64,000 bases of DNA from Ogataea parapolymorpha DL-1 (lineage: Eukaryota > Ascomycota > Pichiomycetes > Pichiales > Pichiaceae): NCBI RefSeq assembly GCF_000187245.1, contig NC_027861.1:558001-622000 (forward strand). Reading direction: 5' to 3'. Under the pieces are notes generated by a model that saw only the letters and a program-made list of their open reading frames with translations, did no database searches and was not told the origin of the DNA. The translations under genes were made by a program, and so were the position numbers. This document shows positions 29,809 through 38,924 of the stretch, in pieces (the first letter of the stretch is position 1; each line of letters opens with the position of its first letter).

Positions 29809-30456
29809 ATGTCCTTTTTGCAGTCTCCACCGAGTTTGACTAAATTGCAGACAGCCAGTGCTCAAAAGCTTGCTCAAGTGTCGGATTTCCCGCTCGATTA
29901 TAACATTTTTCTTTTTAAGGAGATCAAGCATGCGCGAGAGAGGGATGTCCAGGAAATGATTGATTTCCGTCTTGATCTATTTGACAGCATTCCGCAGGAC
30001 CACAGCTCGTTGATCTTTCGAGGACTTGAGAAGAAGCCAGACGGAAACTATGAGCTTACTCCTACGACGACGTCAAGATTACATGACCGTCTGCTTGAGC
30101 TTCTGATATTAGAGAGACACAGAAGAGATATATTGCAAATGAGCAAAATTGCTGGCAAAAATATACAGGCAGTGGAGTTGGCTGATCCAAACCTATATGA
30201 AATCAAATCTCCAATCTACCAGCAATTGCTCTGTACAAAAGACCAGTACCAAACAAGCTTCAAGCGGTTTGCAATGTTGCAGAATATCGAGTACGATTTC
30301 GAGAACCGGCTAGATGGGTCCGACGTCAGCAGCGACGATGATCTGGTGCAGCAGTTTTGTACGCAAGATGTTATTGAGGTGGATCCACAGAATCTCGATG
30401 AGCTCCGACTTGCTCAAATTTTGATTCCGCTGGCTTCAAAAGCTATTTTCGGATGA
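29809..30456 (+). CDS. Conserved-looking 215-residue protein, function not recognised
   Basis: A soluble, acidic-to-neutral, mainly helical protein with no signal peptide, membrane span or known motif that I can name. The first half is rich in short helices (FLFKEIKHARERDVQEMIDFRLDLFD split by turns); the middle has RLHDRLLELLILERHRRDIL; a later SDVSSDDDL acidic-Ser segment looks like a CK2 target. Length and helix content would suit a subunit of a nuclear or kinetochore complex, but I compared it mentally with the GINS subunits and found no match. It starts with ATG 22 bp from PKR1, so the two share a minimal bidirectional promoter. Confidence 0.75.
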   Translation: MSFLQSPPSLTKLQTASAQKLAQVSDFPLDYNIFLFKEIKHARERDVQEMIDFRLDLFDSIPQDHSSLIFRGLEKKPDGNYELTPTTTSRLHDRLLELLILERHRRDILQMSKIAGKNIQAVELADPNLYEIKSPIYQQLLCTKDQYQTSFKRFAMLQNIEYDFENRLDGSDVSSDDDLVQQFCTQDVIEVDPQNLDELRLAQILIPLASKAIFG

Positions 30457-30945
30457 AAAGGAACAGCGTTTTCTAGGCAGAACACTCGCGTAGAAGACAA
30501 CGTATGCTTTAATTCCAGCTTGGGGAAACTCGAGTCAAGGAAGGAATTTCATTCCTGTTGTCAATGCACAATATTGTGCTTCTTGATTGAACATAAAAAT
30601 CATATATGGCGTTATATCCACTACTGAAACGGAATTTTTCTCTGTATTGCTAAAAGCGCCATCCAGGTTGTTACCAGGGTCTTCAGCAGGAAGTTCTTGG
30701 GATTTGCACGTCTGGCTTCCAACAGGCACGATCTGGGAATTTACTCATCAATAAAAAATTCTGTTACGGGTGGTTGCAGAAAAAAAAAATATGGTGGCTC
30801 CCCATGAGATCCAGACCAACCAAATAGGTAGATGGCACACAGCACATAGTTTCCAGCAGCCCAGAATAGAAGTGCAGAAACTTTTCAATTGAGTATATAT
30901 TCAAAGGCCAGACAACAATGTCAACCTTAAACTTAATTACACATA
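30457..30945. promoter_or_regulatory. Upstream region of the Sed1-like wall protein gene
   Basis: No gene seen. It contains a TATATAT at 30894-30900, about 46 bp before the ATG at 30946, and a perfect 14-bp palindrome GCACAATATTGTGC at 30566-30579. An A-tract lies at about 30780-30789. A small minus-strand open frame at 30535-30729 lacks any family feature and was not called. Confidence 0.5.
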
Positions 30946-31758
30946 ATGTTGGGATACAAGATTTTGGCTGCTGCTACTTTCCTGCTGGCTCTTGCTCCAG
31001 CTAGGCCTGTTGGTGACGATTGGCAATCGGAGACAACCAGTACTGCCTACGTGACAGTCACTGCTCCAAAACATCCTTCGTCCACCCATTCCTCCGACAA
31101 CGAGGTGGGTAGCACCACCAAGACCTCGGACTGCGAGGAGTCTAGCTCGACTCCCGTCACCTCGCATAGCAGCTCTCTCACCTCTATTGTTACGGTGCCT
31201 TCCTCGCACAGCTCTGTAATTACAAGCACCAGCTCAGAGCCTCCAACCACGTGGACCACGGTCATTACCACGGGAGGATCCACGGTCACCACCGGATGTG
31301 TGATCACGACACAGACATTTGAGGAGTTTACCACAGTCTTTACCACTTACTGTCCGCTGCCATCAACAACGACTCACTCCATTGAGACACCGTCCTCTGT
31401 TCCTCCTCACTCATCCGTGGTTCCACCACCTGCCTCATCGTCCATCCTGTCCGAGAGCAGCCCAGCAGTTCCGGTTGTCTCCTCTAGTTATCCTCCTCCA
31501 TTCTCTGTGACGTCAGGAACCTCGACATCAGTTATCACGACCGTGACGCCGGTTTCTTCAACTAAAGTCGTCTCTTCCTGGTCCGGATCACCACCTGTCT
31601 TTACTGCTGTCCCAGGTAACAGCACTTCTATTCACACTTTGCCAAGTGGGTCTTCAGTTGCTATCGAGACCAACCTACACGCCGGTGCCGCGGGCCTCAA
31701 CGTCGGCTTGCAGTCGACCTACGCTTTCGTCCTTGCCTTGATGGTGGCCTTTGCTTGA
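30946..31758 (+). CDS. Ser/Thr-rich GPI-anchored cell wall protein, Sed1-like
   Basis: 270 residues. A signal peptide (about 1-19, cleavage near ALAPARP) and a C-terminal hydrophobic tail (about 250-270, STYAFVLALMVAFA) after small residues indicate GPI anchoring. The rest is dominated by Ser, Thr, Pro and Val. The block EEFTTVFTTYCPLPSTTT matches the repeated TT-x-YCPxPT signature of Sed1/Spi1-type wall proteins; other Cys residues at TTGCVITT and SDCEES could pair with it. Such proteins are heavily O-mannosylated, linked to glucan, and structural. It is probably TATA-driven and stress- or growth-phase-regulated. No internal long repeats. Confidence 0.8.
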   Translation: MLGYKILAAATFLLALAPARPVGDDWQSETTSTAYVTVTAPKHPSSTHSSDNEVGSTTKTSDCEESSSTPVTSHSSSLTSIVTVPSSHSSVITSTSSEPPTTWTTVITTGGSTVTTGCVITTQTFEEFTTVFTTYCPLPSTTTHSIETPSSVPPHSSVVPPPASSSILSESSPAVPVVSSSYPPPFSVTSGTSTSVITTVTPVSSTKVVSSWSGSPPVFTAVPGNSTSIHTLPSGSSVAIETNLHAGAAGLNVGLQSTYAFVLALMVAFA

Positions 31759-31849
31759 TTAGATAATTACTAGCACCTTCTTTGTATGTATTCCGGAATA
31801 TTTGCCAGTGCAATAATAATGGTAGTCATACATTCATTATGTATCTGCT

Positions 31850-32308
31850 CTACTCAACATCATTCTCGAAAGTCTCGCCCTCAGTCAGCTCTGGAACGTC
31901 CTCCTCCTCTTTGGCTGCAGGAGCAGCGCCAGCTTGGCTTCCTTGGAATTGCTCAGCAAGCTTTTGCAACATGCTGAGGTTCTCGGCACCCAATTGCGGC
32001 AAAATGTTTGGTATTAACTCTGGCAAAGTTTTCTCCTGAGCGAAACCGCTGAAAGTGTAGGTGTTGTAGGCAGCAGCAGCCTGAACACCGACTCTGTTGA
32101 AATGCAAGACCTTGCCGTCCTCCTTGAAGAAGTTGGCCTCCTCGATACCGGTCAAAACCTCAGCGTTCAACTTTTTGAGGGTGTTTTGTAGCTGGGTGTC
32201 ATCGGCCTCGGCACTCTTGTTGACCTTCTTTGCCTTGATTCTCTGTCCACCGACCTTCTTGGCGGAGGCCTTTTGCAACTTTGCGAGCTTTTCTGGGTCA
32301 ATTGGCAT
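31850..32308 (-). CDS. EGD1: Nascent polypeptide-associated complex beta subunit (Egd1/BTF3)
   Basis: 152 residues (Saccharomyces Egd1 has 157). It starts MPIDPEKLAKLQKASAKKVGG and carries the basic ribosome-binding KKV-RIKAKKVNK region followed by the NAC domain (about 35-100), with DDTQLQNTLKKLNAE and VLHFNRVGVQAAAAYNTY. The acidic tail ends DVPELTEGETFENDVE. With Egd2 it forms the NAC heterodimer at the ribosome exit tunnel. It is convergent with the Sed1-like gene, 91 bp apart. Confidence 0.96.
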   Translation of the reverse strand: MPIDPEKLAKLQKASAKKVGGQRIKAKKVNKSAEADDTQLQNTLKKLNAEVLTGIEEANFFKEDGKVLHFNRVGVQAAAAYNTYTFSGFAQEKTLPELIPNILPQLGAENLSMLQKLAEQFQGSQAGAAPAAKEEEDVPELTEGETFENDVE

Positions 32309-32450
32309 TTTGATTCAGCTGTCTTGGTACGAATTTTTCATTTTTTTTTCCAAATCGACATTTTTCGACGAGCTGACAAGCGGTTACGCAGCCCTGAAAG
32401 AAATCGCAATTACTAAAGCTCTACTTTTGAATTGAATACTATACACAGGC

Positions 32451-33377
32451 TCACTCTGAATCGCTCAAGTTCTCCTCATTAAGCTTCGACAATAAACGCT
32501 CCCTGTTGCGCTTGCATGTCAGCGTGTCTATGTGTCGTTTCAATGCGTCTTTGCGAGCAAACCCTTTCTGACACTGCGGGCAGATGTTCGGAGGCACCTC
32601 CAAGTGGATTTTCTCGTGTCTTTTGAGGTCCGACGAGCGCTTGAACGTCATGGAGCATGTTCCGCAAACATGACTTTTTGGCTGTGGCTCGGGAGTTGTC
32701 GCCGTAGAGTGGTTGGAATTCGGAACCCGTTCGTTTTCCCTAGTGTTTTGAGCCGTCCCCAGGAATCCGAGTCCCTGAAGCAGCGGCAGTTGTTGTGGAT
32801 GCGTAGATGACGAGTTAGGTGACTGTGATGACCCGTTCGTAGACATCGCTCCGGAGAGCTTTTGCAGTAGCTCCTGCTGTGCCACAGGGTCCATGCTCTT
32901 GATGCTGGCAGCTAGTTGGCTTATAAGTTCTGTATTCTGTGATTCTGCTTGTTGCGCGTACAAAGAGGATCCCACCTGACCGTTATGGTATTGTTGTTGG
33001 CGTTTGAAAACATCTTGGTCTAAGTGAGGGAACATCTCCGAGCTGCGACTTCCTCTCGGTTCCATCTCTGCAGCCGACGGGAACTCGCGTTGGCCAATCA
33101 GCCCGTTTGCCTGCGCACCCAAATACTCTCTCGCGATAGGAAGACCCCCGTGTGGCGAGTGTGCATATTGAAGCCTGTTCAAGATGTCTCGGATGGTAGG
33201 GTCTATGCGATACTGATGCTTCTTGACCACTTCATTGGCAAGTTTGAAAAACTCTAAATCTTCATCTGTCATGGGCTCGACAGGGAACCTGATGGCCCTG
33301 TTGGGCGACACCTTCGGCTTTGATGAGTTGATTAACTCGATCAGGAATCGCTGAATATCTGATGACTGATTGCTCAT
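32451..33377 (-). CDS. Zinc-finger transcription factor with a C2H2 and a C2HC finger
   Basis: 308 residues. The C-terminus has two adjacent fingers: finger 1 with C238, C241, H254, H258 (HVCGTCSMTFKRSSDLKRH) and finger 2 with C266, C269, H282 and C288 in the last ligand position, i.e. C2HC. A basic CKRNRERLLSKL segment follows. The middle is Gln/Ser/Asn-rich, as in activation regions; the first 70 residues are folded-looking and helical. I cannot name an orthologue. It is likely a DNA-binding regulator; the target is unknown. It neighbours EGD1 and ADE12 without functional link. Confidence 0.8.
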   Translation of the reverse strand: MSNQSSDIQRFLIELINSSKPKVSPNRAIRFPVEPMTDEDLEFFKLANEVVKKHQYRIDPTIRDILNRLQYAHSPHGGLPIAREYLGAQANGLIGQREFPSAAEMEPRGSRSSEMFPHLDQDVFKRQQQYHNGQVGSSLYAQQAESQNTELISQLAASIKSMDPVAQQELLQKLSGAMSTNGSSQSPNSSSTHPQQLPLLQGLGFLGTAQNTRENERVPNSNHSTATTPEPQPKSHVCGTCSMTFKRSSDLKRHEKIHLEVPPNICPQCQKGFARKDALKRHIDTLTCKRNRERLLSKLNEENLSDSE

Positions 33378-33602
33378 GGTAGTACCATTCTATAACGAAA
33401 TGAAGGAAACCGGCTCGATCAAGGAAAATTTTAGCTAAAGAGTTGGGACAACAAACATAACTAAGGCTAATCTGCTGGTGGTTTAATCGTGGCTGTTACG
33501 ATTGAGCAATTCCAACTATCTCTATTATGTGTCATCACGTGACTGGAAGCAAAAAAATTAGTTTTCGTATATCAATTCTCTAGACAGCGTTTAGATTCCC
33601 CT

Positions 33603-34889
33603 TTACGAACGTTTCTCCAGCATGCTATCTCTACCTGGACCAGTTCCAACCCACTGGACAGGAACTCCCAAGAAGTCCTCGATGAACTTAAGATACTTCT
33701 TGGCATTCTCAGGTAGGGCGTCGTAGGTCTTAACAGTGGTGATGTCCTGGTTCCAGCCCGGGAAAGTGACATAGTCAACATCCACTTTCTCCAGAACGTA
33801 CAAGTCTTCGGGGAACGATTCGAGCTTTTTGCCCTTGTAGCTGTATCCAACAGCAACTTTGATCTCCTTGAAAGTGTCCAAAACGTCGAGCTTGGTAATG
33901 TTCAAGGAAGTGTATCCGTTGATGAGACACGAGTACTTGACCACAACAAGATCCAGCCATCCGCATCTTCTCTTCCGTCCAGTCGTCACTCCGTACTCGT
34001 GACCAATATCCTGCAGCTTCTCGCCGACCTCATTCAATTGTTCGGTAGGAAATGGTCCTTCACCGACTCTGGTGGTGTAGGCCTTAACCACACCGTAAAT
34101 GTTCTTGATGCTCTGAGGAGGAATACCAAGTCCTGTCAGCACACCCCCGATGCCGGTATTGGAAGACGTCACATAAGGATAGGTTCCAAAGTCAATGTCC
34201 AACATCAAAGCGTTCGCACCCTCGATAAGGATCTTTTTCTTTTTTTCCAGGGCCTCGTGCATGAACTGGACCGAGTCCACCACGAAGGGCTTGATTTTTT
34301 CACGCAGATCCTTGTATTTGGCAATCTCTGCTTCGACATCAAAGTCAAACTCGCCATATCTTTTGAAACGAGTATCCACGAGTCTTCTCAATCTAGTTTC
34401 GAACTCGTTCCACGAATTTGGCTCGTCACTAACAAGATGGTGAACTCTAATACCAGATCTGGACACTTTCGTGGCATACGTTGGCCCGATTCCTTTACCA
34501 GTGGTACCAATGGATTTCTTATTGGTGGACAGCTCCGCCTCTCTAAGTTTATCAACACGTTGGTGGAAGTCGAACACCAAGTGCGCTCTAGAAGATAAGA
34601 AGAGACGGTTTTTGCAGTCGAGACCTTGCTCCTCGATCTTGCTCAGCTCCTCGAAAAATGAAGGGATGTGCACAACAACACCAGATCCAACCAGGTTGAC
34701 ACACTTCGGATTCACAAGTCCGGATGGGAGCATGTGAAAGTCGTACTTCTTGTCTCCAACAACGATGGTGTGGCCGGCGTTGTTTCCTCCTTGGCATCTG
34801 GCACAAACCTCGATGTCGTCACAGAGGATATCCACTAATTTTCCTTTTCCTTCATCACCCCACTGGGCACCTAGTACGACGTCAGCCAT
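33603..34889 (-). CDS. ADE12: Adenylosuccinate synthase
   Basis: 428 residues (433 in Saccharomyces). It catalyses the GTP-dependent joining of IMP and aspartate, the first committed step to AMP. The N-terminal GTP loop [11 protein letters not shown], the [11 protein letters not shown] block with the catalytic His, the [13 protein letters not shown] segment, and [13 protein letters not shown] are all present, so the enzyme looks intact. The upstream region has a GC-rich palindrome at 34974-34985. Together with ADE16/17 it is the second purine gene in the window, but the two are 19 kb apart. Confidence 0.97.
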   Translation of the reverse strand: MADVVLGAQWGDEGKGKLVDILCDDIEVCARCQGGNNAGHTIVVGDKKYDFHMLPSGLVNPKCVNLVGSGVVVHIPSFFEELSKIEEQGLDCKNRLFLSSRAHLVFDFHQRVDKLREAELSTNKKSIGTTGKGIGPTYATKVSRSGIRVHHLVSDEPNSWNEFETRLRRLVDTRFKRYGEFDFDVEAEIAKYKDLREKIKPFVVDSVQFMHEALEKKKKILIEGANALMLDIDFGTYPYVTSSNTGIGGVLTGLGIPPQSIKNIYGVVKAYTTRVGEGPFPTEQLNEVGEKLQDIGHEYGVTTGRKRRCGWLDLVVVKYSCLINGYTSLNITKLDVLDTFKEIKVAVGYSYKGKKLESFPEDLYVLEKVDVDYVTFPGWNQDITTVKTYDALPENAKKYLKFIEDFLGVPVQWVGTGPGRDSMLEKRS

Positions 34890-35149
34890 TTAATATTTGA
34901 ACAGAAGATGAATCTGTTAAACCAAAAAAAAATTTCCCGGAGAGTAATACGTATTTAAATGTGAGAACGGTGCCGGCGATCGCCGCGGGGAAACAGTTCG
35001 CGAAGAGTCACATTTAATTTAATTAATCTAGTCAAGTCAACATTTCTTATGATTATGTAAAATACGTATAGCCAAAGAACAATAACACCGAAATAGTGTT
35101 ACAAAACATACTTGAGCCGCAGGGGCTCTAATCAAAAGTTATTTAAGTC

Positions 35150-35495
35150 TTATTGCGTGTGAACTTGTTGATCTTCCTCGACAGTAGCAACGTTCTCGTT
35201 CTTGTGCAGAAGGGAGTCAACATGGAGCGATGGCAATTTGACACTGTATGTTAGTTAGATATCATCTTTCTTACTTACGAGAAGCCCTTGATCAATGAAT
35301 ACTCATGCTGAATTTCGCCTCCCACAGCTTTGATACCTTCCTTGAACCTTGTATTGTTAGTTGGAAAAAAAGCACGATACTACTTACTTAGCAACTGCTG
35401 GATCTGAGCAATTCTCCTTGAGAGTGACCTGACTGGTTAGTTTGGATGTCAATTATGTCAATTGTACGTACAATAAAAGTTTTCTTTTCAGACAT
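35150..35495 (-). CDS. PBI2: Proteinase B inhibitor 2 / LMA1 subunit, with three tiny introns
   Basis: Four coding exons on the minus strand: 35472-35495, 35388-35428, 35279-35347 and 35150-35243 (24, 41, 69 and 94 nt). Together they give exactly 75 residues, the same length as Saccharomyces Pbi2. Family matches are TFIVTLKEN at the N-terminus, VGGEIQHEYSLIKGFSVKLP in the middle and the ending VEEDQQVHTQ (VEEDKEVHTN in Saccharomyces). Pbi2 (inhibitor I9 fold, like a subtilisin propeptide) inhibits vacuolar proteinase B and with thioredoxin forms LMA1, which supports vacuole fusion. A TATATAAA at 35531-35538 precedes the ATG. Saccharomyces PBI2 has no intron. Confidence 0.92.
35244..35278 (-). 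other. 35-nt intron 3 of PBI2
   Basis: Minus strand: GTAAGT donor, CTAAC branch site (doubled as CTAACTAAC), ACAG acceptor. Splits a serine codon (TC plus T) and restores the GFSVKLP block. Confidence 0.88.
35348..35387 (-). other. 40-nt intron 2 of PBI2
   Basis: Minus strand: GTAAGT donor, a T7 tract, CTAAC branch site and an AAG acceptor. Splits a lysine codon (AA plus G) and restores AKFKEGI. Confidence 0.88.
35429..35471 (-). other. 43-nt intron 1 of PBI2
   Basis: Minus strand: GTACGT donor, CTAAC branch site, and CAG acceptor (CCAGTCAG offers two AGs; the second keeps frame). It lies between codons and restores the FIVTLK block. Confidence 0.86.
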
Positions 35496-36002
35496 TATAG
35501 ATTGAAGGGCAATATGGAGCTGCTTTATTATTTATATAAGTTGATCGAAAAGAGTTATCTTGCTATTTGTGGCGCAGGTGGCTGATGAGGTACGACGCAA
35601 ATATTGTCATAATATCTAATCTAATGAGCTGGAAAAAGTTCCCGTCCAACGCTGCTCAAAAAGGGAAACGGTGTATTTACATCGAAGCCAACAGTAATAT
35701 AGCTAAATCTCAAAGCATACGACGCCTGGTTGCAAAAAAGCTGATTTTATATTCCCACTGATTTTAAATTTGAAAACAGTTTTGACGTCAAAAGAGCAAA
35801 TTTGTTGTGAGTTGTACACTTAGACTTATTTTCCGATTCAAGGTTCATATTATCAGCTTGATGTTTGCACATGCCACAGTTTGTCTAAACTGCTCGAATC
35901 TACTTATATCTACTTATCTGGTATTTCTACAAGTTGATCTGCTACCATTACCTAAGCATGCATGAAATAAAAATTTTTTTAGCTAGAAAACTTTTGATCT
36001 AG
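35496..36002. promoter_or_regulatory. Divergent promoter between PBI2 and HAS1
   Basis: No gene seen. On the PBI2 side there is a minus-strand TATATAAA at 35531-35538, 36 bp from the ATG. On the HAS1 side an AAAAATTTTT at 35969-35978 matches the core of the RRPE element of ribosome-biogenesis genes, which fits HAS1. The rest is AT-rich without a clear signal. Confidence 0.5.
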
Positions 36003-37709
36003 ATGGCTAAACGTTCTCACGGAAAGGTGGCTAAGAACCCGCAACAGTCCAAAAGACAACGCGTGGAGAAAGAGGAAATCGAGGAAAACACTGATTCTCT
36101 TGTTACTGAGATCAATAACGAGTATAATGATGTTGAAGCGCTTCTAGAGAAAGACAGCGAAAGCGAGAAGGAAGAGGACGAGAAGGAAAACGCGCACAGC
36201 AGTGAGTCTGGGGAAGAGGAAGAAGAGGAAGAACAAGAAGAGGAAGAGGAAGAAGAAGAAGAGGAAGAAGAAGGAGAAGAAGAAAGAGAGGAAGAATCTG
36301 ATCGTTCTGACAGACTACAAATCAAAGAAAACCCTGAAGATTTTGCCGATCTTCATCTGTCTGAGCCAACTATGAAGGGAATTCAAGACATGGGATTCAC
36401 AAAGATGACTGAAGTTCAAGCCAGAACCATTCCACCACTTCTGGCCGGAAAAGACGTGCTTGGAGCTGCCAAGACAGGTTCCGGTAAGACTCTGGCTTTT
36501 TTGATTCCTGCCATTGAGTTGTTGTACTCGCTCAAGTTCAAGCCTCGTAACGGAGCGGGCGCCATTGTCATTACACCAACTAGAGAGTTGGCTCTCCAGA
36601 TTTTTGGTGTTGCTCGTGAACTAATGGCACACCACTCTCAGACTCTAGGAATTCTTATTGGTGGTGCAAATAGACGTCAAGAAGCTGAAAAATTAGCAAA
36701 AGGTGTGAACTTGATCATTGCCACTCCAGGAAGATTGCTGGACCACTTGCAAAATACGAAGGGATTTATTTTCAAGAACTTGAAGACATTGATTATAGAC
36801 GAAGCAGACAGAATCCTGGAAATTGGATTTGAGGATGAAATGAAGCAAATAGTGAAGATCTTACCTAACGAAAAAAGGCAATCCATGCTGTTTTCTGCAA
36901 CGCAGACAACTAAGGTTGAGGATCTGGCTAGAGTGTCTCTTAACAAGGCACCTTTATACATCAACGTTCACCAAGATAGAGAGACTTCAACTGCCGATGG
37001 GCTGGAACAGGGATACGTCGTTTGCGACAGCGACAAACGGTTCCTGCTCTTGTTCTCATTCCTCAAGCGGAACCTCAAGAAGAAGGTTATTGTTTTCCTG
37101 TCGTCTTGTAACTGTGTGAAATATTACAGTGAGCTTCTGAATTATATTGATTTACCAGTTTTGGATCTCCACGGGAAGCAGAAGCAGCAAAAGCGCACTA
37201 ACACGTTCTTTGAGTTTTGCAACGCCAAACAGGGAATTTTGATCTGTACGGATGTGGCTGCTAGAGGTCTTGATATTCCAGAGGTCGACTGGATCATTCA
37301 ATTCGATCCACCTGATGATCCTCGTGATTACATCCATCGTGTTGGTCGGACTGCTAGAGGAAGCAAAGGAAAGGGTAAATCGCTGATGTTTTTGACTCCT
37401 TCAGAGCTAGGATTCCTGAGATATCTGAAAGCTGCCAAAGTTCCTCTCAATGAGTACGAGTTCCCAGCCAACAAAATTGCCAACGTGCAATCTCAATTGG
37501 AGCAGCTTGTCAAGAACAACTACTGGCTCCACCAATCTGCTAAAGATGGGTACCGAGCATATTTACAGGCATATGCGTCTCACCATCTAAAGACGGTGTA
37601 TCAGGTTGACAAGCTAGACTTGGTGAAAGTTGGCAAATCGTTTGGATTTCCGGTTCCTCCAAAAGTGAATATAACTATCGGCTCGAGTCTTTCCAAAAAA
37701 AAGAAATGA
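36003..37709 (+). CDS. HAS1: DEAD-box RNA helicase Has1
   Basis: 568 residues (505 in Saccharomyces; the difference is mostly the acidic N-terminus). Nucleolar helicase needed for 18S and 60S rRNA maturation and for release of U14. Motifs in order: Q-motif region with [16 protein letters not shown], motif I KTGSGKT (157-163), [14 protein letters not shown] (266-269), SAT, the DVAARGLD block and HRVGRTARG. Residues about 54-100 are a near-pure Glu tract after a basic nuclear-localisation-like start; the C-terminus ends SKKKK. CTG codes the conserved Leu of GSGKTLAF. Confidence 0.96.
   Translation: MAKRSHGKVAKNPQQSKRQRVEKEEIEENTDSLVTEINNEYNDVEALLEKDSESEKEEDEKENAHSSESGEEEEEEEQEEEEEEEEEEEEGEEEREEESDRSDRLQIKENPEDFADLHLSEPTMKGIQDMGFTKMTEVQARTIPPLLAGKDVLGAAKTGSGKTLAFLIPAIELLYSLKFKPRNGAGAIVITPTRELALQIFGVARELMAHHSQTLGILIGGANRRQEAEKLAKGVNLIIATPGRLLDHLQNTKGFIFKNLKTLIIDEADRILEIGFEDEMKQIVKILPNEKRQSMLFSATQTTKVEDLARVSLNKAPLYINVHQDRETSTADGLEQGYVVCDSDKRFLLLFSFLKRNLKKKVIVFLSSCNCVKYYSELLNYIDLPVLDLHGKQKQQKRTNTFFEFCNAKQGILICTDVAARGLDIPEVDWIIQFDPPDDPRDYIHRVGRTARGSKGKGKSLMFLTPSELGFLRYLKAAKVPLNEYEFPANKIANVQSQLEQLVKNNYWLHQSAKDGYRAYLQAYASHHLKTVYQVDKLDLVKVGKSFGFPVPPKVNITIGSSLSKKKK
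36208..36299 (+). repeat. GAA/GAG purine-rich tract encoding a poly-Glu run
   Basis: Nearly uninterrupted GAA and GAG codons inside HAS1. It is strongly purine-biased on the plus strand and likely length-variable between strains. The protein outcome is an acidic, disordered N-terminal arm. Confidence 0.85.
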
Positions 37710-37748
37710 AGGGTGTACATTACCGCATATAATATAATCGATCAAAAT

Positions 37749-38585
37749 TTACCTTCTTCCTAAAAGTGTAAGAAACTCGTCTCGGGTCTTCTGCTGGGCG
37801 CGGAAACATCCCAACATGCAACTAGTGGAAGTGATGGCTCCACTTTTCTGCACTCCACGACTCACCATGCACATATGGGTGGCTTCTATAACCACGGCAA
37901 CTCCCCTTGGCTGAAGAATTTCACTCAAGGCAATAGCTATTTGCTTAGTAAGTCTTTCCTGGACTTGGAATCGTCTAGCGTACATTTCAGCCAGTCTTGC
38001 AAGCTTGCTCAACCCCAAAACTTTCTTGTTAGGAATGTATCCAATATGGACTTTGCCGAAGAACGGAACTAGGTGGTGTTCACATAGCGAGTAGATTTCA
38101 ATATCTTTGACTATCACCATTTCATCGTGGTCTTCCTCGAAAACAGCACGTTTGATAACATCCTTTATATTCTCCTCGTAGCCTTTGGTGAAGAAAAGCA
38201 TGGCTCTTGCATACCGGTGGGGAGTCTCAAGCAGACCCTCGCGGTTTACATCCTCTCCAAGTTCAGTCAATATCGTCTTGACGGCCTCTGCTATTCTATC
38301 CTCTCTGGCTTTGGCTTCCTCTTCGTTGGATTCAATCCGCGCTCTTGCACCAAGGGAAGGCCATGAAAGGCCGTCCGAATCTATAGGGGGATTCAAGGTG
38401 TATGGAGAAGCAGGTCTGGTATTTAGAGGTGTGTTCAACCGTTTGTAATAAGGCTCTCGCACAGGTTTAGGATGCACAGGAGCCAGAGTAGCTTTGGGAG
38501 TATCAGAGTCTCTTTCGCTTCCTGTCAACGGCTGTGACAACGGGGAAGGTGGCAGATGGGATCTATGGTCTTGGTTGTCGCTCAT
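37749..38585 (-). CDS. FOL2: GTP cyclohydrolase I
   Basis: 278 residues; the catalytic core (about 95-278) follows a Pro/Ser-rich N-terminal arm. It converts GTP to dihydroneopterin triphosphate, the first step of folate synthesis. Signatures: [40 protein letters not shown] with zinc-binding Cys and His, [21 protein letters not shown], and the second Cys ligand in [14 protein letters not shown]. The fold is decameric in the family. The N-terminal arm (residues 1-90) is longer than in bacteria and of unknown role. It is convergent with HAS1. Confidence 0.96.
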   Translation of the reverse strand: MSDNQDHRSHLPPSPLSQPLTGSERDSDTPKATLAPVHPKPVREPYYKRLNTPLNTRPASPYTLNPPIDSDGLSWPSLGARARIESNEEEAKAREDRIAEAVKTILTELGEDVNREGLLETPHRYARAMLFFTKGYEENIKDVIKRAVFEEDHDEMVIVKDIEIYSLCEHHLVPFFGKVHIGYIPNKKVLGLSKLARLAEMYARRFQVQERLTKQIAIALSEILQPRGVAVVIEATHMCMVSRGVQKSGAITSTSCMLGCFRAQQKTRDEFLTLLGRR

Positions 38586-38924
38586 CTTAAATGAATTATT
38601 TGAGTTGAAAAATTATGATAATTTAGAAATATTTTCGGCTTGCAGGGATCTCACTTAGTACAGTGTGCAGCAGATAAAAATACCGAACGATAGTCACTCT
38701 GCTCACTTCCCGGCCCTGTTGCGGCTTAGCATTTGGATGTAATCTGTGGGTTTTAGGCACCGTTTTTGTCTCCCGGCGTTGTTGCATATGTGCCACGTCG
38801 ACGCGCCGATAGACCTTTTAAGCATTTATTTTTTTGTTACAGTAAGTCCTTTTTTCCCTACCAGTTCATGGTTCATGATCTAGCTAGATAAACAACTACA
38901 AAGCCTGACTCCACTCGTTTTTTT
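38586..38924. promoter_or_regulatory. Divergent intergenic region, FOL2 / ceramide glucosyltransferase
   Basis: 339 bp with no gene. Contains a CACGTCGACGCGCCG stretch at about 38796-38810 and several T-tracts. A GTAAGT at 38841-38846 has no convincing branch site after it, so a leader intron is not supported. Confidence 0.4.

Noticed and set aside
30535..30729. Minus-strand 64-codon open frame
   Set aside because: No family motif and biased composition; it lies in the promoter of the wall protein gene.
38841..38846. GTAAGT as donor of a leader intron for the ceramide glucosyltransferase
   Set aside because: No CTAAC branch site before an AG was found in the remaining 80 bases.
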